Shown here in pieces: positions 17,265-27,680 of a DNA stretch of 64,000 nucleotides. The position numbers and the translations under genes were made by a program. Numbering within the stretch: the stretch's first letter is position 1; every line of letters begins with the position of its first letter. The DNA is from Planctomyces sp. (lineage in GTDB: Bacteria; Planctomycetota; Planctomycetia; Planctomycetales; Planctomycetaceae), in contig JAEUIH010000036.1 of assembly GCA_016795105.1 (NCBI GenBank), positions 1 through 64,000 of the forward strand, written 5' to 3'. Under the pieces are notes generated by a model. It saw nothing but the letters and a program-made list of their open reading frames with translations, was not told the origin of the DNA and ran no database searches.

Positions 17265-20200
17265 TTATTTGTTTTTTGTTTCCGGGTTGTTTATGAGTTG
17301 TGATTCGAGGTTGCGAATCTGATTGTCTATGTCGGTAAATCGTGATGGCCAACTGATGGTTCGCAGGGATTTCAGTGTAATCTGTGCGTCTGCAAAACGC
17401 TTCACATGAATCTGAGCTTCGGCAAGTCTCAGTAAGCCGGTGGGTTCAAGTTTGCGGTATTGTGCCACCTGCTTCCAGTGAGGAATCGTCTCCGGCCAGC
17501 GATCCAGAGTCTGCAGTCGCTCGGCATAAGCCTGATGACTCTCGGCCTCGTTCGGTGATGATTCGATGATCGATGTGGCTGCTCGTTCCGATTGACTCGG
17601 ATCGTCCTTCAGGCGATCAGCCAGCTGACTATACAACGTCAGTTCATGCGGCATCAGATCAATCAGCTTTCGCAACTGAACGTTCGCTGCATTTCTGTCG
17701 TCCGTTGCATCATATGCCGCGACTAGTGCCTGATGAGTCTCCCGGTCGTTGGGTTGAAGTTCCAGTGCCAGCTTCAACTGAATGATTGCTTTCGGATGCT
17801 CGCCTCGCTCCTGCCAGACTTGTCCGATCGCCTTACGAAGAATCGGATTATCCTGACCCGATTGTTCCGCTTCCTGGTCAAGCTGCTGAATCAGTGCATC
17901 GAGATCGCCCGCAGAGCGCAGAGTGGATTTGAGGGTTTCAATCGTCTGCTGCCGATACTCATGCAGTGAACTCCAGCACGTGATCGCTGAAACCGCTGCG
18001 TTCACGGCTTCCCTCGTATTTCCGAGTCTTCCGTCGATCGATGCCAGCTGCTGATAGTATCCGGACAAAGTTTGGTCGTTCACACCACTCGCCGGATTTC
18101 CCCGCTGATGCAATACGATCGCTTCGGTCAAATACTTCTTCGCGCGATCCAACTCGTTTACGGCCTGACACCCACCTGCAAACTGTGCAGCGACGGATTC
18201 GCTCCAGCGACCATTTGAGTGGAAATGGGCATCGACGTTCTCGATCAGTCGTTGAAGCTGCTCAGCTCGTTGTGCGGCGAAGTATGCACTCATCAGATCG
18301 GTCCGATAGATCATGTTGTCGGGCCGAAGCTCTGTGAGCATCTCCAGAATCTCGATTGATTCCGGAAGTCGACTCGCGTCCCTGAGCCATCGAACCAGCG
18401 TGTAGTGCATGTTTTCGTCGAGTCGTCCCTGTTCTCGAGCAATCAACATAATCTCAATCGCTCGAGGTATCCGTCCCAATCCACTATGCAGATACTGCGA
18501 TACCCTGAAGACTCGCTGCCCTGAATCCCGTCGTTCGTTGAGAATCTCTTCCGCAAACTTTGCAAACTCATCTGCCTTCTCTGACCAAAACTCTGTGTAA
18601 CCTATATAACACGCCGTCAACATACTCGGATTCGGACTCGTGAGATATCGCTTCAGTTCCGGCAACAACAGCCTCAAGACTCGGTCGTCGTACTCACTCG
18701 GACCAGCGTCCTTTCGGGCGATACAAAGCTCATATCCAAGCGTCTCCCATGGCTGCTCATAATGAACAAGGAATCGCTGCGGATACTGTTCAAGTCGTTC
18801 GACGAGATACCGCAGTCGGTCCTGATGTCCAAGCGTGTCACGGATCAGGGTCAAAGGATGCGAAACCGTTTCACGGTAGTTCTCCTGCTGAAGTGGCAAC
18901 ACTTTCGGAATGATCTCGAACGTCAGCTCTTTAACTCGATCGACACACGCAACCAGACTGTGTCGCCGAGCAGTCTGCAGCAGGTCAACCATCTGTATCA
19001 CCTGGATATATCGCTGATTTTCATCAGTGGCTGAGTTCAGCTCGGTCTTCAGCAATGTAAAGATTGACTCCAGCAGTGCATCTCGGCCGTTCCCGATTGA
19101 AACCGAGCCATCAGCATCCATTGCACGAACGTAGAGGGACCTAAGCCGTTCTTTGAGCTCTATCTCCTGCTGGCGATGTACTGGTTTGGAAATGTACTTC
19201 TTCAGAAGATTCTCGGCCCCTGCGAAGTCATGAACTGTCTCAAGCAGACTGACATACCGGAACAGGCTATTCGTATCTTCATTTGGCAACATGTCCTGAT
19301 TCGCCTGTGAGTACCCGCGGAACTCGATCTCAAGTAGATTCAGGGCCCCTGCCCGATCATCGTAGCTCACGAGGAGAAGCTCGCAGAGATCAAGCGTCAT
19401 CTGCAAACGTGGGCGAGAATTCTCCGGAACCATCTGCCGCAACGCGCGTAACTGCCGAAGCTGTTCATTTTTCATCGCAGGATGCGACAAGTTACCGAGC
19501 TGTCGCAGGAACGAGGCCATCATCTGCGGTTCGTTCTCAGACCACTCATGTTCAAAGGCCCGCTTCATCGCATTGACGCTGGCTTCCAGATGTGGACCGG
19601 GCTGGTTCAGGACTTCTGCCGATTTCCTCTCAATAACGGCTTCCATCAGATCCAGTGCACGACGATCAACGGGTGTCAGCTTCCGTTTCCGCAGCTCCTG
19701 AATTCGCGCGATGAGTTCGTCGGCAGTAGCTTCGTTCCGAACTTCCCCAAGTACATTGTTCTGAATCGACTGCAGAATCGGATAGATCTGCTGAGCTGTT
19801 CTGCCGAGAACGCTGTCCGGAATCAACTTTAGCATTCGGAAGTCGCGACTTGCCGAGTAAATCGAATTGACATAGGAGAAGTAGCTCTCCGGTGAACCAG
19901 ACTTCTCGAACAGAACGCGAACCGCCATCAGAGCTTCATCGGAAAGCTCCGAAGGAAGCGTGGCTCCGTTTTGGTACCATCGGTTCGACGCGGCGTACAG
20001 CAGCTGCGCCAAATACTGTTCCGGCATTTGGCGATAAGCCTCGACCAGGGCTCGTTCGTAGTCGTTGCGGCGATCGAGAGCCAAATACCAGTTCGCCAGA
20101 CTGCGGTAGTCCTGAGCAGACAGTAACTTCGCCTGTTCACAAGCTTCAAACAGGGTAACGGCTTCCGGCAGCTGGCCACGTTCTGCCAGTAATCGAGCCA

Positions 20201-23200
20201 GCATCTGCCGCCAGGGAGCTGTCTGGATATCGGTTCGAACCCAATCCCGTAGTGCAGTCTCAAGTTCTTCCGGACGATCCAAAGCGACAAGCAGCCGGAA
20301 CTTTGTCTGGCGCCATGCTGACCCTGGGTTTCCACTCTGAGAGACTCCGGCGTCAACGAATTTCAGCAAGCGCTGCACGCTCAACGGATCTGCCTTCGAT
20401 CGTGACGCCAAATGCATTACCGTTGCAAATGCTCGTGTCCTGAGCTGAAGTTCCAGCAACTCACGACTTGTTTCTGCATCTGTCTGCGGCTTTGGTACTG
20501 ACGGAGCTGCTCCATCCACAATCCCGGCGATTTCATCATCAATTTCATCGGGTGACAGCTTGAGTAATGGAGGAGCGTCTCCAAGTATCTTCCAGCATGC
20601 TGCTTCAGCTTCAGACAGATTCTGCCCAAGCCCCACGTCAACCCAAATCTGTTCCATACGGAACCAGTCACCAATCGGCCCATCAGATTTTGTCGCCTGT
20701 TCGGCCAGTCGTAGCGACATTTCCTTATGGGCAGTCTCCCGGATTGCAGCCTTTTTCTCAACCAGTTGCTTTCGAGTCATCAGGTCTGTTTCTCCCTGAT
20801 CGTGGAGCTGTTGTTCACCGGCTGTGATACGGTTTGCCAACATCACATCCACGAGCCTGATCAGAGACGGAACCTCCTGAAGCGTTCGACTGTGGGGTTC
20901 CGTTTCAATGCTGAGTTGCCGCAGGATGGAAAACGCCTCCTCTTCGACTTCTATTGACCACTTCGTCTGCAGAAGTTCCTCGAACAGCCCAGCCAAATAT
21001 GCAGCGCATTCCGAAGGCCCAAACTGTGAATCATCTGAAGCCCGGGCGATCCGTTCTCGCAGAAATGGCAGCATTAGAGTGGAACGGAATCGATTCACAT
21101 AGATCATGACGATCGCATCGCTCAACTGTTGCTTTTCAACCTTGACCTCAGCCCTGAGCCAGCGATCTTTCAATGCGACCGCGATTTCGTTCCAAATTCG
21201 ATCGGGCACTTCGCTGCCATCCAGTTCTCGTCGGTCATCAATTGGATCAGTGAGAGACAAGCGGCCACTCATTGTCCAGCTGATGAATGAGGACAGTCGA
21301 TCGGCGGGAATGTCTGCTGCATTGGTTCGAAGGTGGCTCAGCCATTCGCCGCGTAACTTGTCCATGGGTTCACTTTGCCCAAAGTAACCACCCGAAAAAC
21401 ACCGATTGGTCAGGTCAAAGTGCTTTTGATGCTTAGCAAAGAAGCGAGCTGTATCCGCCAGCAATTCGAATGGCCGCTCATCGCGCCACTGAAAGCTCAT
21501 ACCCGGAATCTGTCCATTCAGAAAATTCAGGGCGGCCTCAACTTTTTGACGCTGCGGCGGTGACAATTCTCCTTCCACGCGTGCTTCTTTGAGCCACTGA
21601 TCAACTAACGCGTGCACCTGATCCAGCTTATCGCCAAGTATCAACGCCGCCAGGTGATAGCCATATGCGGTGTAGTACTGCGGATCATTGGGACTGTCAG
21701 CAACCCAGTCTGTCGTCCACTGGACAAGTTCGCTCCACTTCGCCTGAGACTTCAGCAGATTGAATACGAGAGGACGAAGAACGCTGTGATCATATTCTGT
21801 TCGTTCGGGCCTTGCGTCTTCTCGCCGCAGCCACGCTTCAGCCACATCGAAACCTTCGATCTGCTGAAGTCGGTCGGTATACGCCTGCTGAGCATAAACA
21901 TCCCAGGAACGCGATTCCGCTATCGATTTAAAGACAGCAAGCGCCTGCTGTGATTTCCCAAGACGTTCCAGTGCCGAGGCTTCTCGCTGAATCCACATCT
22001 CCTGAATCTCTGAATTCATCGAGCGAAAGTACACAGGCTTCAGTTGCTGATGAACATCGTAGAATTCCTGAGCCGACGCAAAACTGTTTAATTGTCCAAG
22101 CAGGAACTCCGCGAGGAATACTTCGTCGCCAGTCACAGAGGATGACAACCGCGAGGCTTCCGCAGTCAGTCGAACTTTGGCTTCTTCGTGTCGTCGAATC
22201 ACATTCTGAAGCATCGTTCGAATCCACCGAACGCCTGATTTCTCTGTGCTCAGTTTCTCTGTGCTCAGTTTCTCCGCAGCTTCAACATGAATCCACAGTT
22301 CATCCCACTGCTGCAGACGAGCATTGTGTAGAATCATGATGATCCGATCGTCGAACGCTGCTGATCCATCCGCGACTCTTTGTCTTGCTGCACTCAGCCG
22401 AGGCGACGGAGAACTCAGGAACTGCGTTCCAGCCTTTTCAGCCAATGCAGCATTCATTCGCTGTGCATACTGCTCGGGTGTGTGTTTCTGAACGTTCAGC
22501 ACTACGTTAACAAGGCGGCGATTCTGAGCATCAAACGTTTGCACATGACGAGCCCACCAGGTACCAGCAATCTCAACAAAGTCTTCGAACGTTGTCGTTG
22601 AAGTCAGCTTATCGCCTTCAAACTGCTCGATCTTTGTCACAACATGACGGACCGTATCCACTGTAATCATCATGCGGTGTTGAGAACCTTCGACCGACAA
22701 CACAAGGCGCGACGTCTGATTGTTCTCTGTTTCAACGACAGCCTTCCATGTTCCGTAGACGTCCCGGATCGACGAAATCGAGAAATCGTTCAGCTGAAAT
22801 GGCGGCGTTTCCAGTTCCTTCGGAGTTGACGGACGAAGCCTTCCGAGTCCAAACGCAACAGAATAGACGCCTCGCTCCTTTCCGTCACAGAAGTTGACAA
22901 CCGTCTGCTGAGACAGATCATTCCCACGCGTGACCCACGCACCTGGTGAGTACAGCGCGAGATCGCCATGTTGATTCAGTTTTCGATTCCAAACCGGATC
23001 AAGCGACTCAATTTCGCGACGAAGCTCGATGCCGCCTTCAACTGCACGCAACTGATCAATACGCAGCAGGCTGCTTGCCAGAGCACTTGCCTCCGGAGTC
23101 CATTTCGATTTCTGATCTACGACTTCCAAATTCGGCGTATCCGGCGTTGGCTGAACCACTGGAAGAGATGGAAAGAGAGTATTCAGCCAGGATGTGTAGT

Positions 23201-26200
23201 CAGGCTCGTTGTAGTAACCCCGTCCCATCATTGGAGAATCAAAAAAGTGTATTGCGTTCTTGGATTTATCCATCGCCAGCCCGCCTCGCAGGCCGCCCAT
23301 CTCTCCCATCATATATCTGCTCATGTCGTCACCACCAAAGCCGCCACCAACCGGCATATTGTCTGCGAAACCAGCATCCATCTCATCTCTTAGACCAACC
23401 AGCATGTCAGCGGGGCCGTCGAATGACTTCTTTGCAAGTGACAGACTCGATTCCTCTAACGACAACTGCTTCCTTCCGAGATCCATCTCGTCTCGTTCAG
23501 ACTTCGCCGCCAGCTCTTCCTTAATTTCACCTGAATCCGACAGGGAATCGAAATCTGAATCCCCCAGCCGGTTGTCGATTCCGTATTGGTCTTTCCCAAA
23601 CGATGGCTCAAACCCCAAACGTCCATTGAAACCACCGCCACCAAAGCCTCCACCCATTCCTCCACTGGCAGACATTGGACGATTCCATTGTTGTTGCCTC
23701 TTGAAATCCATTTCGAGCATCGATCTGCTTCGCCCCAGCCCTGAGAGTTCCTGGAGTATCTGACGCCGGAGATTCAACCTCCACGTTCCTGCAAGCTTCA
23801 TTTGCTGCTGCAGAAGTTCAAAGTTTGCATTTGCACGGCCTTCGGCAAAGAAGCGTTCCCCGTCCCGCATTTCGTAACGGCGTTTCACGCCAAATCGTTC
23901 CCGATCGTTGTCGGACTCAAGCACCAGAAGTGACGTGTAGGGTGTGATGATGTGGAACTCTTCCGAAAGCCGTACGACATCATCCTGAATCGCGGAATTC
24001 GTTCCCTGAGCCAGCAAGTGGTCGAGATGCGATCGAGCCCAGAGACGCGGAATAAACGAGTTCCCGTCTTCCGCGTGCTTCAGATCAATTCGAGCCGCAT
24101 ACCGCACAAGTTCACTGCCACGTCTGCCGCTGACAATCACCTCGCCCGTCTGAGCTTTTCCTTCAGGGAGATATCGTCCGACCAGGATCTGCTGAGTCCC
24201 CGCCGGGATGTTCGGTAACTGCTCTGGATACACAGCAGCGACCTTGAGACCCTTGAATTCTATTTTCAGATCCCTGAGTCCGGGTTGAGCTATCTCGTTC
24301 AATAGTTCGGTCGCAACCACCTGCGAGGTCTGCTCGCCACTCACGACTCGAGATGATCCGCGTCCAACAGTCGCGATGCCTCTCATAACAACCGAATCAC
24401 TGGTATTGCCGACCGTTACCGTATGCAGTGTGATTTGAGACAGTTGCTTGTCTGGCGTTCTCTGAGAGTTCTGAGCCAGTTGCGGCATCTGTGCAAGCCG
24501 TTTCACGAAAGCGGGTGCGTCCGTGTCACCAGCTGACAACATTCCATCTCCGATGTAGATCACATTCGCATCCGCCGGGACTTTCACCAGAACGTCTTCG
24601 TATGCGCGATCCAGATTGGTCCAGCCCAGAGAAATACGGTCGGCAAGAAACGCCTTTGCTGCCTCAACATTCGAAGCCGTGGCCGCCTGCATTTCACCTG
24701 ATCCCCATGCCGTGGCAACATCCGCTGCAACAAGCTGGAATTGATCCTCCGGCCCCAGCGAAGCCAGAATCGAAGCTACGAAATCCATCTGGTCACGCCG
24801 CTTTGCTTCATCCATCGACATCGACGTATCACAGAGCAGAACGATCCTGAGCGGAGCACCTTCTGGAAGTACTTCCCGCTGCCAATTTCCAACGCCACCT
24901 GGCGGAGTCAACTGGATCAGGAAATAGCCGTCGTCTCCGCGCTGATGTGGAATGACAACCACATCGTTCTGTCGTTCATCGAGCTCGAATACCACCTCAA
25001 AATCGCGATTCGGCGAATACTCCTGAGCGGAGAAATCCACTTGTGCGGAATGTTCGGTCAACTGAGTTCGAGTTGAATGCGTCGGACACGTGACTTGCTT
25101 CAAAGGCAGAGCAGAGTTGACGTTCACCGAAAGCGAGAGTTCTCGCAATGGCTTTGTACGCAACAGTTCACTTCGCAACCCATACGAATACCGATACTTG
25201 TTTGCTCGAAGTGGAAGTACCTGAGTATAGACAATTTTGATTCTCTTCTCGGACCGTGCTTCAATTGGAAATACGCGAGCTTTAAAGACATTCCCGCTCG
25301 TCCATTCCAGGAGCCCGGGATCACGACGTTCTCGCAGAATCGTTTCGTAAATTTCACGAGCACGCTGCTTCTCAACAACATCGGCTTCGACAAGCTGGTT
25401 ACCGATCCACATCCCGAAACCGCTGATCGAAGCATCCTGAGGCAATGGGAAATGGAAGATTCCTTCAAGTTGGGATGCTGTATGATTAACAAACGATTCC
25501 TCAATGGTTGTTCGAGCAATCTGATCACGAATCTCGACGCTGACTTTATGGTAACCAACCGTCAGAGGTTCATTGCGACCGTCCGGCATTGTGACGAGCA
25601 GCGACCCCAGTGATTCATTGTTTGAAGCACCTTCAAAGCCCTGCAGCCACGACGGCTTCTGAGGCACTTCAATGAGCGATTCACTTTGATCTGTCCGCAG
25701 AATCAGACTTTGACCCGGCTTGACTTCCTTTTGACCGGCTTGCGGAGCGAGCAGATTCAGTGAGGAACTGTTTTGCTCATTCTCAGCAACCACGACCTGA
25801 ACAATCCCATAGTGCAGTCTGGCTTCATTCAGTGAAATCAGCTCAATCAATGATCCAGGCCCAAGCGTAATCGCACTCCCGTTCGTCAACTGCACCCGTA
25901 CAGCATTGGCGCCTCGAACGTCCGTGCGAAGCCAGTCACCGGGTTGAACCAGCGTTTCACTGCTGATCGGCGTCCAGCGCTTCGCCAGCCGTGGACGCAG
26001 GACAACAATCCCCTGCGATTCACTGATGTCTCCAATCCGTCGGTCCTCCGACAGAGACTTCGAAACAGAGAACTGTTCATCCGCCACAGCGACGTTCAAT
26101 GCGACCAGAGTCATTTCCGCCAGCGGTGGCCCAATGCGTTTGCTTTCGGGATCCCATGCGGCGATCTCCAGCAAACGCAGGTTCTTCGAATCCACGGCGG

Positions 26201-26915
26201 CTTCGATCTCGATTTCGCCATCTTTGCTCGGCAGATGAACTCGATAGATCAGACAGTCGATACCATCCCGATTCTCGCGGTCAACCGGACGAGCGTTCAG
26301 CAGTCTGCTAGCGTCTGTAATTTCTGAATCCAGCAGCGACAGCAGGTCTATTCGTTCCTGAGGACTCAAAAACCAGGGTGAATCTGTCTCTTCGACCGTG
26401 TTCGATGCTTCGTCGATCTTCCACAATCTGGAGCCGGCGGCAATCTGATACTTGTGAGAGGACTCCTGATATCGCACCAGTCCCGGAGTTCGAATCCAGA
26501 CATCAGCAATGGTATCCTCACGCACAATCTTCAGCTGGATTGAATCAGCGCGCTGTAGTTCACTCAGCACCTTTGAGAACGGTGTGGCGATGACCGTCGG
26601 CGTCGAGAAGCTCACAGCAAACCACAACGCGATGGTGGATGCAATCGCCGCGATACTCGCAAGGGCTCGTGACGCCAGAAGTGTAAACATCGGATGTCTC
26701 CGTTGATTCTGTTGAGATGTATCTCTGACTTTTTCGGCCTGCACAATCGTCAGGGTGACGTCTTTCGACGTAGCTGCCTGATCAAATGCGGCCGCCGCGA
26801 CGACTGCGATTGCATCAAGCGCCGCAAAATCCGGCTCGGGAAGTGAACCGTCGATCTGCTTCAGCAAAGATGCCAGTTGACGATCGCTGGGATCCGAAGA
26901 ATTCAAATTCGTCAT
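17265..26915 (-). CDS. giant membrane protein with FecR-like, VIT, VWA and TPR/helical regions; putative anti-sigma factor
   Basis: 3216 residues. The cytoplasmic N-terminus (1-77) is short and helical like an anti-sigma domain. One membrane helix follows (about 78-103), so the bulk is probably outside the cytoplasm. Then come an outer-membrane-lipoprotein-sorting-like region (110-290), a FecR-like segment (about 300-390, with GDWLRTDVRGANAV), a VIT domain (about 440-570) and a VWA domain with MIDAS DTSMS (696-700). A Gly/Met-rich disordered part (about 1120-1300) follows, then a long TPR-like helical region to the end. The start overlaps the ECF sigma gene by 4 bp (ATGA), the usual arrangement of sigma and anti-sigma genes. 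The regulatory role is inferred from this arrangement; ligand unknown. A two-copy 15-bp tandem duplication lies at about 22235-22265 (KLSTE twice). Confidence 0.85.
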   Translation of the reverse strand: MTNLNSSDPSDRQLASLLKQIDGSLPEPDFAALDAIAVVAAAAFDQAATSKDVTLTIVQAEKVRDTSQQNQRRHPMFTLLASRALASIAAIASTIALWFAVSFSTPTVIATPFSKVLSELQRADSIQLKIVREDTIADVWIRTPGLVRYQESSHKYQIAAGSRLWKIDEASNTVEETDSPWFLSPQERIDLLSLLDSEITDASRLLNARPVDRENRDGIDCLIYRVHLPSKDGEIEIEAAVDSKNLRLLEIAAWDPESKRIGPPLAEMTLVALNVAVADEQFSVSKSLSEDRRIGDISESQGIVVLRPRLAKRWTPISSETLVQPGDWLRTDVRGANAVRVQLTNGSAITLGPGSLIELISLNEARLHYGIVQVVVAENEQNSSSLNLLAPQAGQKEVKPGQSLILRTDQSESLIEVPQKPSWLQGFEGASNNESLGSLLVTMPDGRNEPLTVGYHKVSVEIRDQIARTTIEESFVNHTASQLEGIFHFPLPQDASISGFGMWIGNQLVEADVVEKQRAREIYETILRERRDPGLLEWTSGNVFKARVFPIEARSEKRIKIVYTQVLPLRANKYRYSYGLRSELLRTKPLRELSLSVNVNSALPLKQVTCPTHSTRTQLTEHSAQVDFSAQEYSPNRDFEVVFELDERQNDVVVIPHQRGDDGYFLIQLTPPGGVGNWQREVLPEGAPLRIVLLCDTSMSMDEAKRRDQMDFVASILASLGPEDQFQLVAADVATAWGSGEMQAATASNVEAAKAFLADRISLGWTNLDRAYEDVLVKVPADANVIYIGDGMLSAGDTDAPAFVKRLAQMPQLAQNSQRTPDKQLSQITLHTVTVGNTSDSVVMRGIATVGRGSSRVVSGEQTSQVVATELLNEIAQPGLRDLKIEFKGLKVAAVYPEQLPNIPAGTQQILVGRYLPEGKAQTGEVIVSGRRGSELVRYAARIDLKHAEDGNSFIPRLWARSHLDHLLAQGTNSAIQDDVVRLSEEFHIITPYTSLLVLESDNDRERFGVKRRYEMRDGERFFAEGRANANFELLQQQMKLAGTWRLNLRRQILQELSGLGRSRSMLEMDFKRQQQWNRPMSASGGMGGGFGGGGFNGRLGFEPSFGKDQYGIDNRLGDSDFDSLSDSGEIKEELAAKSERDEMDLGRKQLSLEESSLSLAKKSFDGPADMLVGLRDEMDAGFADNMPVGGGFGGDDMSRYMMGEMGGLRGGLAMDKSKNAIHFFDSPMMGRGYYNEPDYTSWLNTLFPSLPVVQPTPDTPNLEVVDQKSKWTPEASALASSLLRIDQLRAVEGGIELRREIESLDPVWNRKLNQHGDLALYSPGAWVTRGNDLSQQTVVNFCDGKERGVYSVAFGLGRLRPSTPKELETPPFQLNDFSISSIRDVYGTWKAVVETENNQTSRLVLSVEGSQHRMMITVDTVRHVVTKIEQFEGDKLTSTTTFEDFVEIAGTWWARHVQTFDAQNRRLVNVVLNVQKHTPEQYAQRMNAALAEKAGTQFLSSPSPRLSAARQRVADGSAAFDDRIIMILHNARLQQWDELWIHVEAAEKLSTEKLSTEKSGVRWIRTMLQNVIRRHEEAKVRLTAEASRLSSSVTGDEVFLAEFLLGQLNSFASAQEFYDVHQQLKPVYFRSMNSEIQEMWIQREASALERLGKSQQALAVFKSIAESRSWDVYAQQAYTDRLQQIEGFDVAEAWLRREDARPERTEYDHSVLRPLVFNLLKSQAKWSELVQWTTDWVADSPNDPQYYTAYGYHLAALILGDKLDQVHALVDQWLKEARVEGELSPPQRQKVEAALNFLNGQIPGMSFQWRDERPFELLADTARFFAKHQKHFDLTNRCFSGGYFGQSEPMDKLRGEWLSHLRTNAADIPADRLSSFISWTMSGRLSLTDPIDDRRELDGSEVPDRIWNEIAVALKDRWLRAEVKVEKQQLSDAIVMIYVNRFRSTLMLPFLRERIARASDDSQFGPSECAAYLAGLFEELLQTKWSIEVEEEAFSILRQLSIETEPHSRTLQEVPSLIRLVDVMLANRITAGEQQLHDQGETDLMTRKQLVEKKAAIRETAHKEMSLRLAEQATKSDGPIGDWFRMEQIWVDVGLGQNLSEAEAACWKILGDAPPLLKLSPDEIDDEIAGIVDGAAPSVPKPQTDAETSRELLELQLRTRAFATVMHLASRSKADPLSVQRLLKFVDAGVSQSGNPGSAWRQTKFRLLVALDRPEELETALRDWVRTDIQTAPWRQMLARLLAERGQLPEAVTLFEACEQAKLLSAQDYRSLANWYLALDRRNDYERALVEAYRQMPEQYLAQLLYAASNRWYQNGATLPSELSDEALMAVRVLFEKSGSPESYFSYVNSIYSASRDFRMLKLIPDSVLGRTAQQIYPILQSIQNNVLGEVRNEATADELIARIQELRKRKLTPVDRRALDLMEAVIERKSAEVLNQPGPHLEASVNAMKRAFEHEWSENEPQMMASFLRQLGNLSHPAMKNEQLRQLRALRQMVPENSRPRLQMTLDLCELLLVSYDDRAGALNLLEIEFRGYSQANQDMLPNEDTNSLFRYVSLLETVHDFAGAENLLKKYISKPVHRQQEIELKERLRSLYVRAMDADGSVSIGNGRDALLESIFTLLKTELNSATDENQRYIQVIQMVDLLQTARRHSLVACVDRVKELTFEIIPKVLPLQQENYRETVSHPLTLIRDTLGHQDRLRYLVERLEQYPQRFLVHYEQPWETLGYELCIARKDAGPSEYDDRVLRLLLPELKRYLTSPNPSMLTACYIGYTEFWSEKADEFAKFAEEILNERRDSGQRVFRVSQYLHSGLGRIPRAIEIMLIAREQGRLDENMHYTLVRWLRDASRLPESIEILEMLTELRPDNMIYRTDLMSAYFAAQRAEQLQRLIENVDAHFHSNGRWSESVAAQFAGGCQAVNELDRAKKYLTEAIVLHQRGNPASGVNDQTLSGYYQQLASIDGRLGNTREAVNAAVSAITCWSSLHEYRQQTIETLKSTLRSAGDLDALIQQLDQEAEQSGQDNPILRKAIGQVWQERGEHPKAIIQLKLALELQPNDRETHQALVAAYDATDDRNAANVQLRKLIDLMPHELTLYSQLADRLKDDPSQSERAATSIIESSPNEAESHQAYAERLQTLDRWPETIPHWKQVAQYRKLEPTGLLRLAEAQIHVKRFADAQITLKSLRTISWPSRFTDIDNQIRNLESQLINNPETKNK

Positions 26916-27511
26916 GACAGTCTGGCTCCCTGATCAGAGCCAACAAGAAGCTCGAACGCTGCACGAAACTCTCGTCGCGCACGAGCCAGTTTGGACTTTG
27001 CCGCATCAATCGTACTACCGAACTCCGCCGCGATGTCTTCCAGGCTGCGTTCATCCAGATACTTCGATGTCAGCAGTATTGCGTAGTCGCCTGGAATCTC
27101 CGCCAGAACCCGTCGAACGAGATCCGCGACATCCTGACGTTCACTCTCCAGAAAAAGGTGGTCCTCTGTTTCCAGCAGTTGAACAACATCCAGTTGACCA
27201 GACTCGACAAGCGACCTCCATCGGTGAGCCCGCTCTTCCTTTCGCCAGAAGTTCGCTGCCTGTCGATGAACAATGCCTGTCAACCAGCCCCACAGAGTTC
27301 CCTGTTCCGGATCGTAACGCCGCCCTGCCATCGCCGCCGCAAGAAATACTTCCTGAACAACATCTGCTATGGCAGCCGAATCTCCACCAACAAGCCTTGC
27401 CGTCAGTCGCCAGACAGCAATCCTGTAGTTCTCATACAGCGCAGCCCAGGCTGCTCGATCACCCTGCCGCAATCGCAAACCGACGTCCTGTTGTTCTTCC
27501 GGACCTAACAC
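26912..27511 (-). CDS. ECF-type RNA polymerase sigma factor
   Basis: 199 residues. Region 2 includes DVVQEVFLAAAMAG and WGWLTGIVHRQAANFWR; region 4 includes YLDERSLEDIAAEFGSTIDAAKSKLARARREF, a helix-turn-helix. Region 3 is absent, as in the ECF class. It starts 170 bp after the end of the kinase gene on the same strand and overlaps the giant membrane protein downstream. It probably drives transcription in response to signals sensed by the kinase or the giant protein. No target promoter could be identified here. Confidence 0.92.
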   Translation of the reverse strand: MLGPEEQQDVGLRLRQGDRAAWAALYENYRIAVWRLTARLVGGDSAAIADVVQEVFLAAAMAGRRYDPEQGTLWGWLTGIVHRQAANFWRKEERAHRWRSLVESGQLDVVQLLETEDHLFLESERQDVADLVRRVLAEIPGDYAILLTSKYLDERSLEDIAAEFGSTIDAAKSKLARARREFRAAFELLVGSDQGARLS

Positions 27512-27680
27512 AAAGCCCGCTCTCTACTGATGACAAAGCCTCTGACGAGGAAGTTGGCGCTTCACCGAGACAGGTGTCGCGAAATCTGTCGGATTTCAGA
27601 AAAAGGCGGTTTAGTGCAATTCTGCATCCAGGTCACGCTCGAGAAATCCATTGCTCGATTCATGCCAGAATCGCACCCGT

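Noticed and set aside
22946-23763. several long plus-strand frames inside the giant gene
   Set aside because: Shadows of the minus-strand gene, which has a continuous frame with VIT, VWA and helical motifs.
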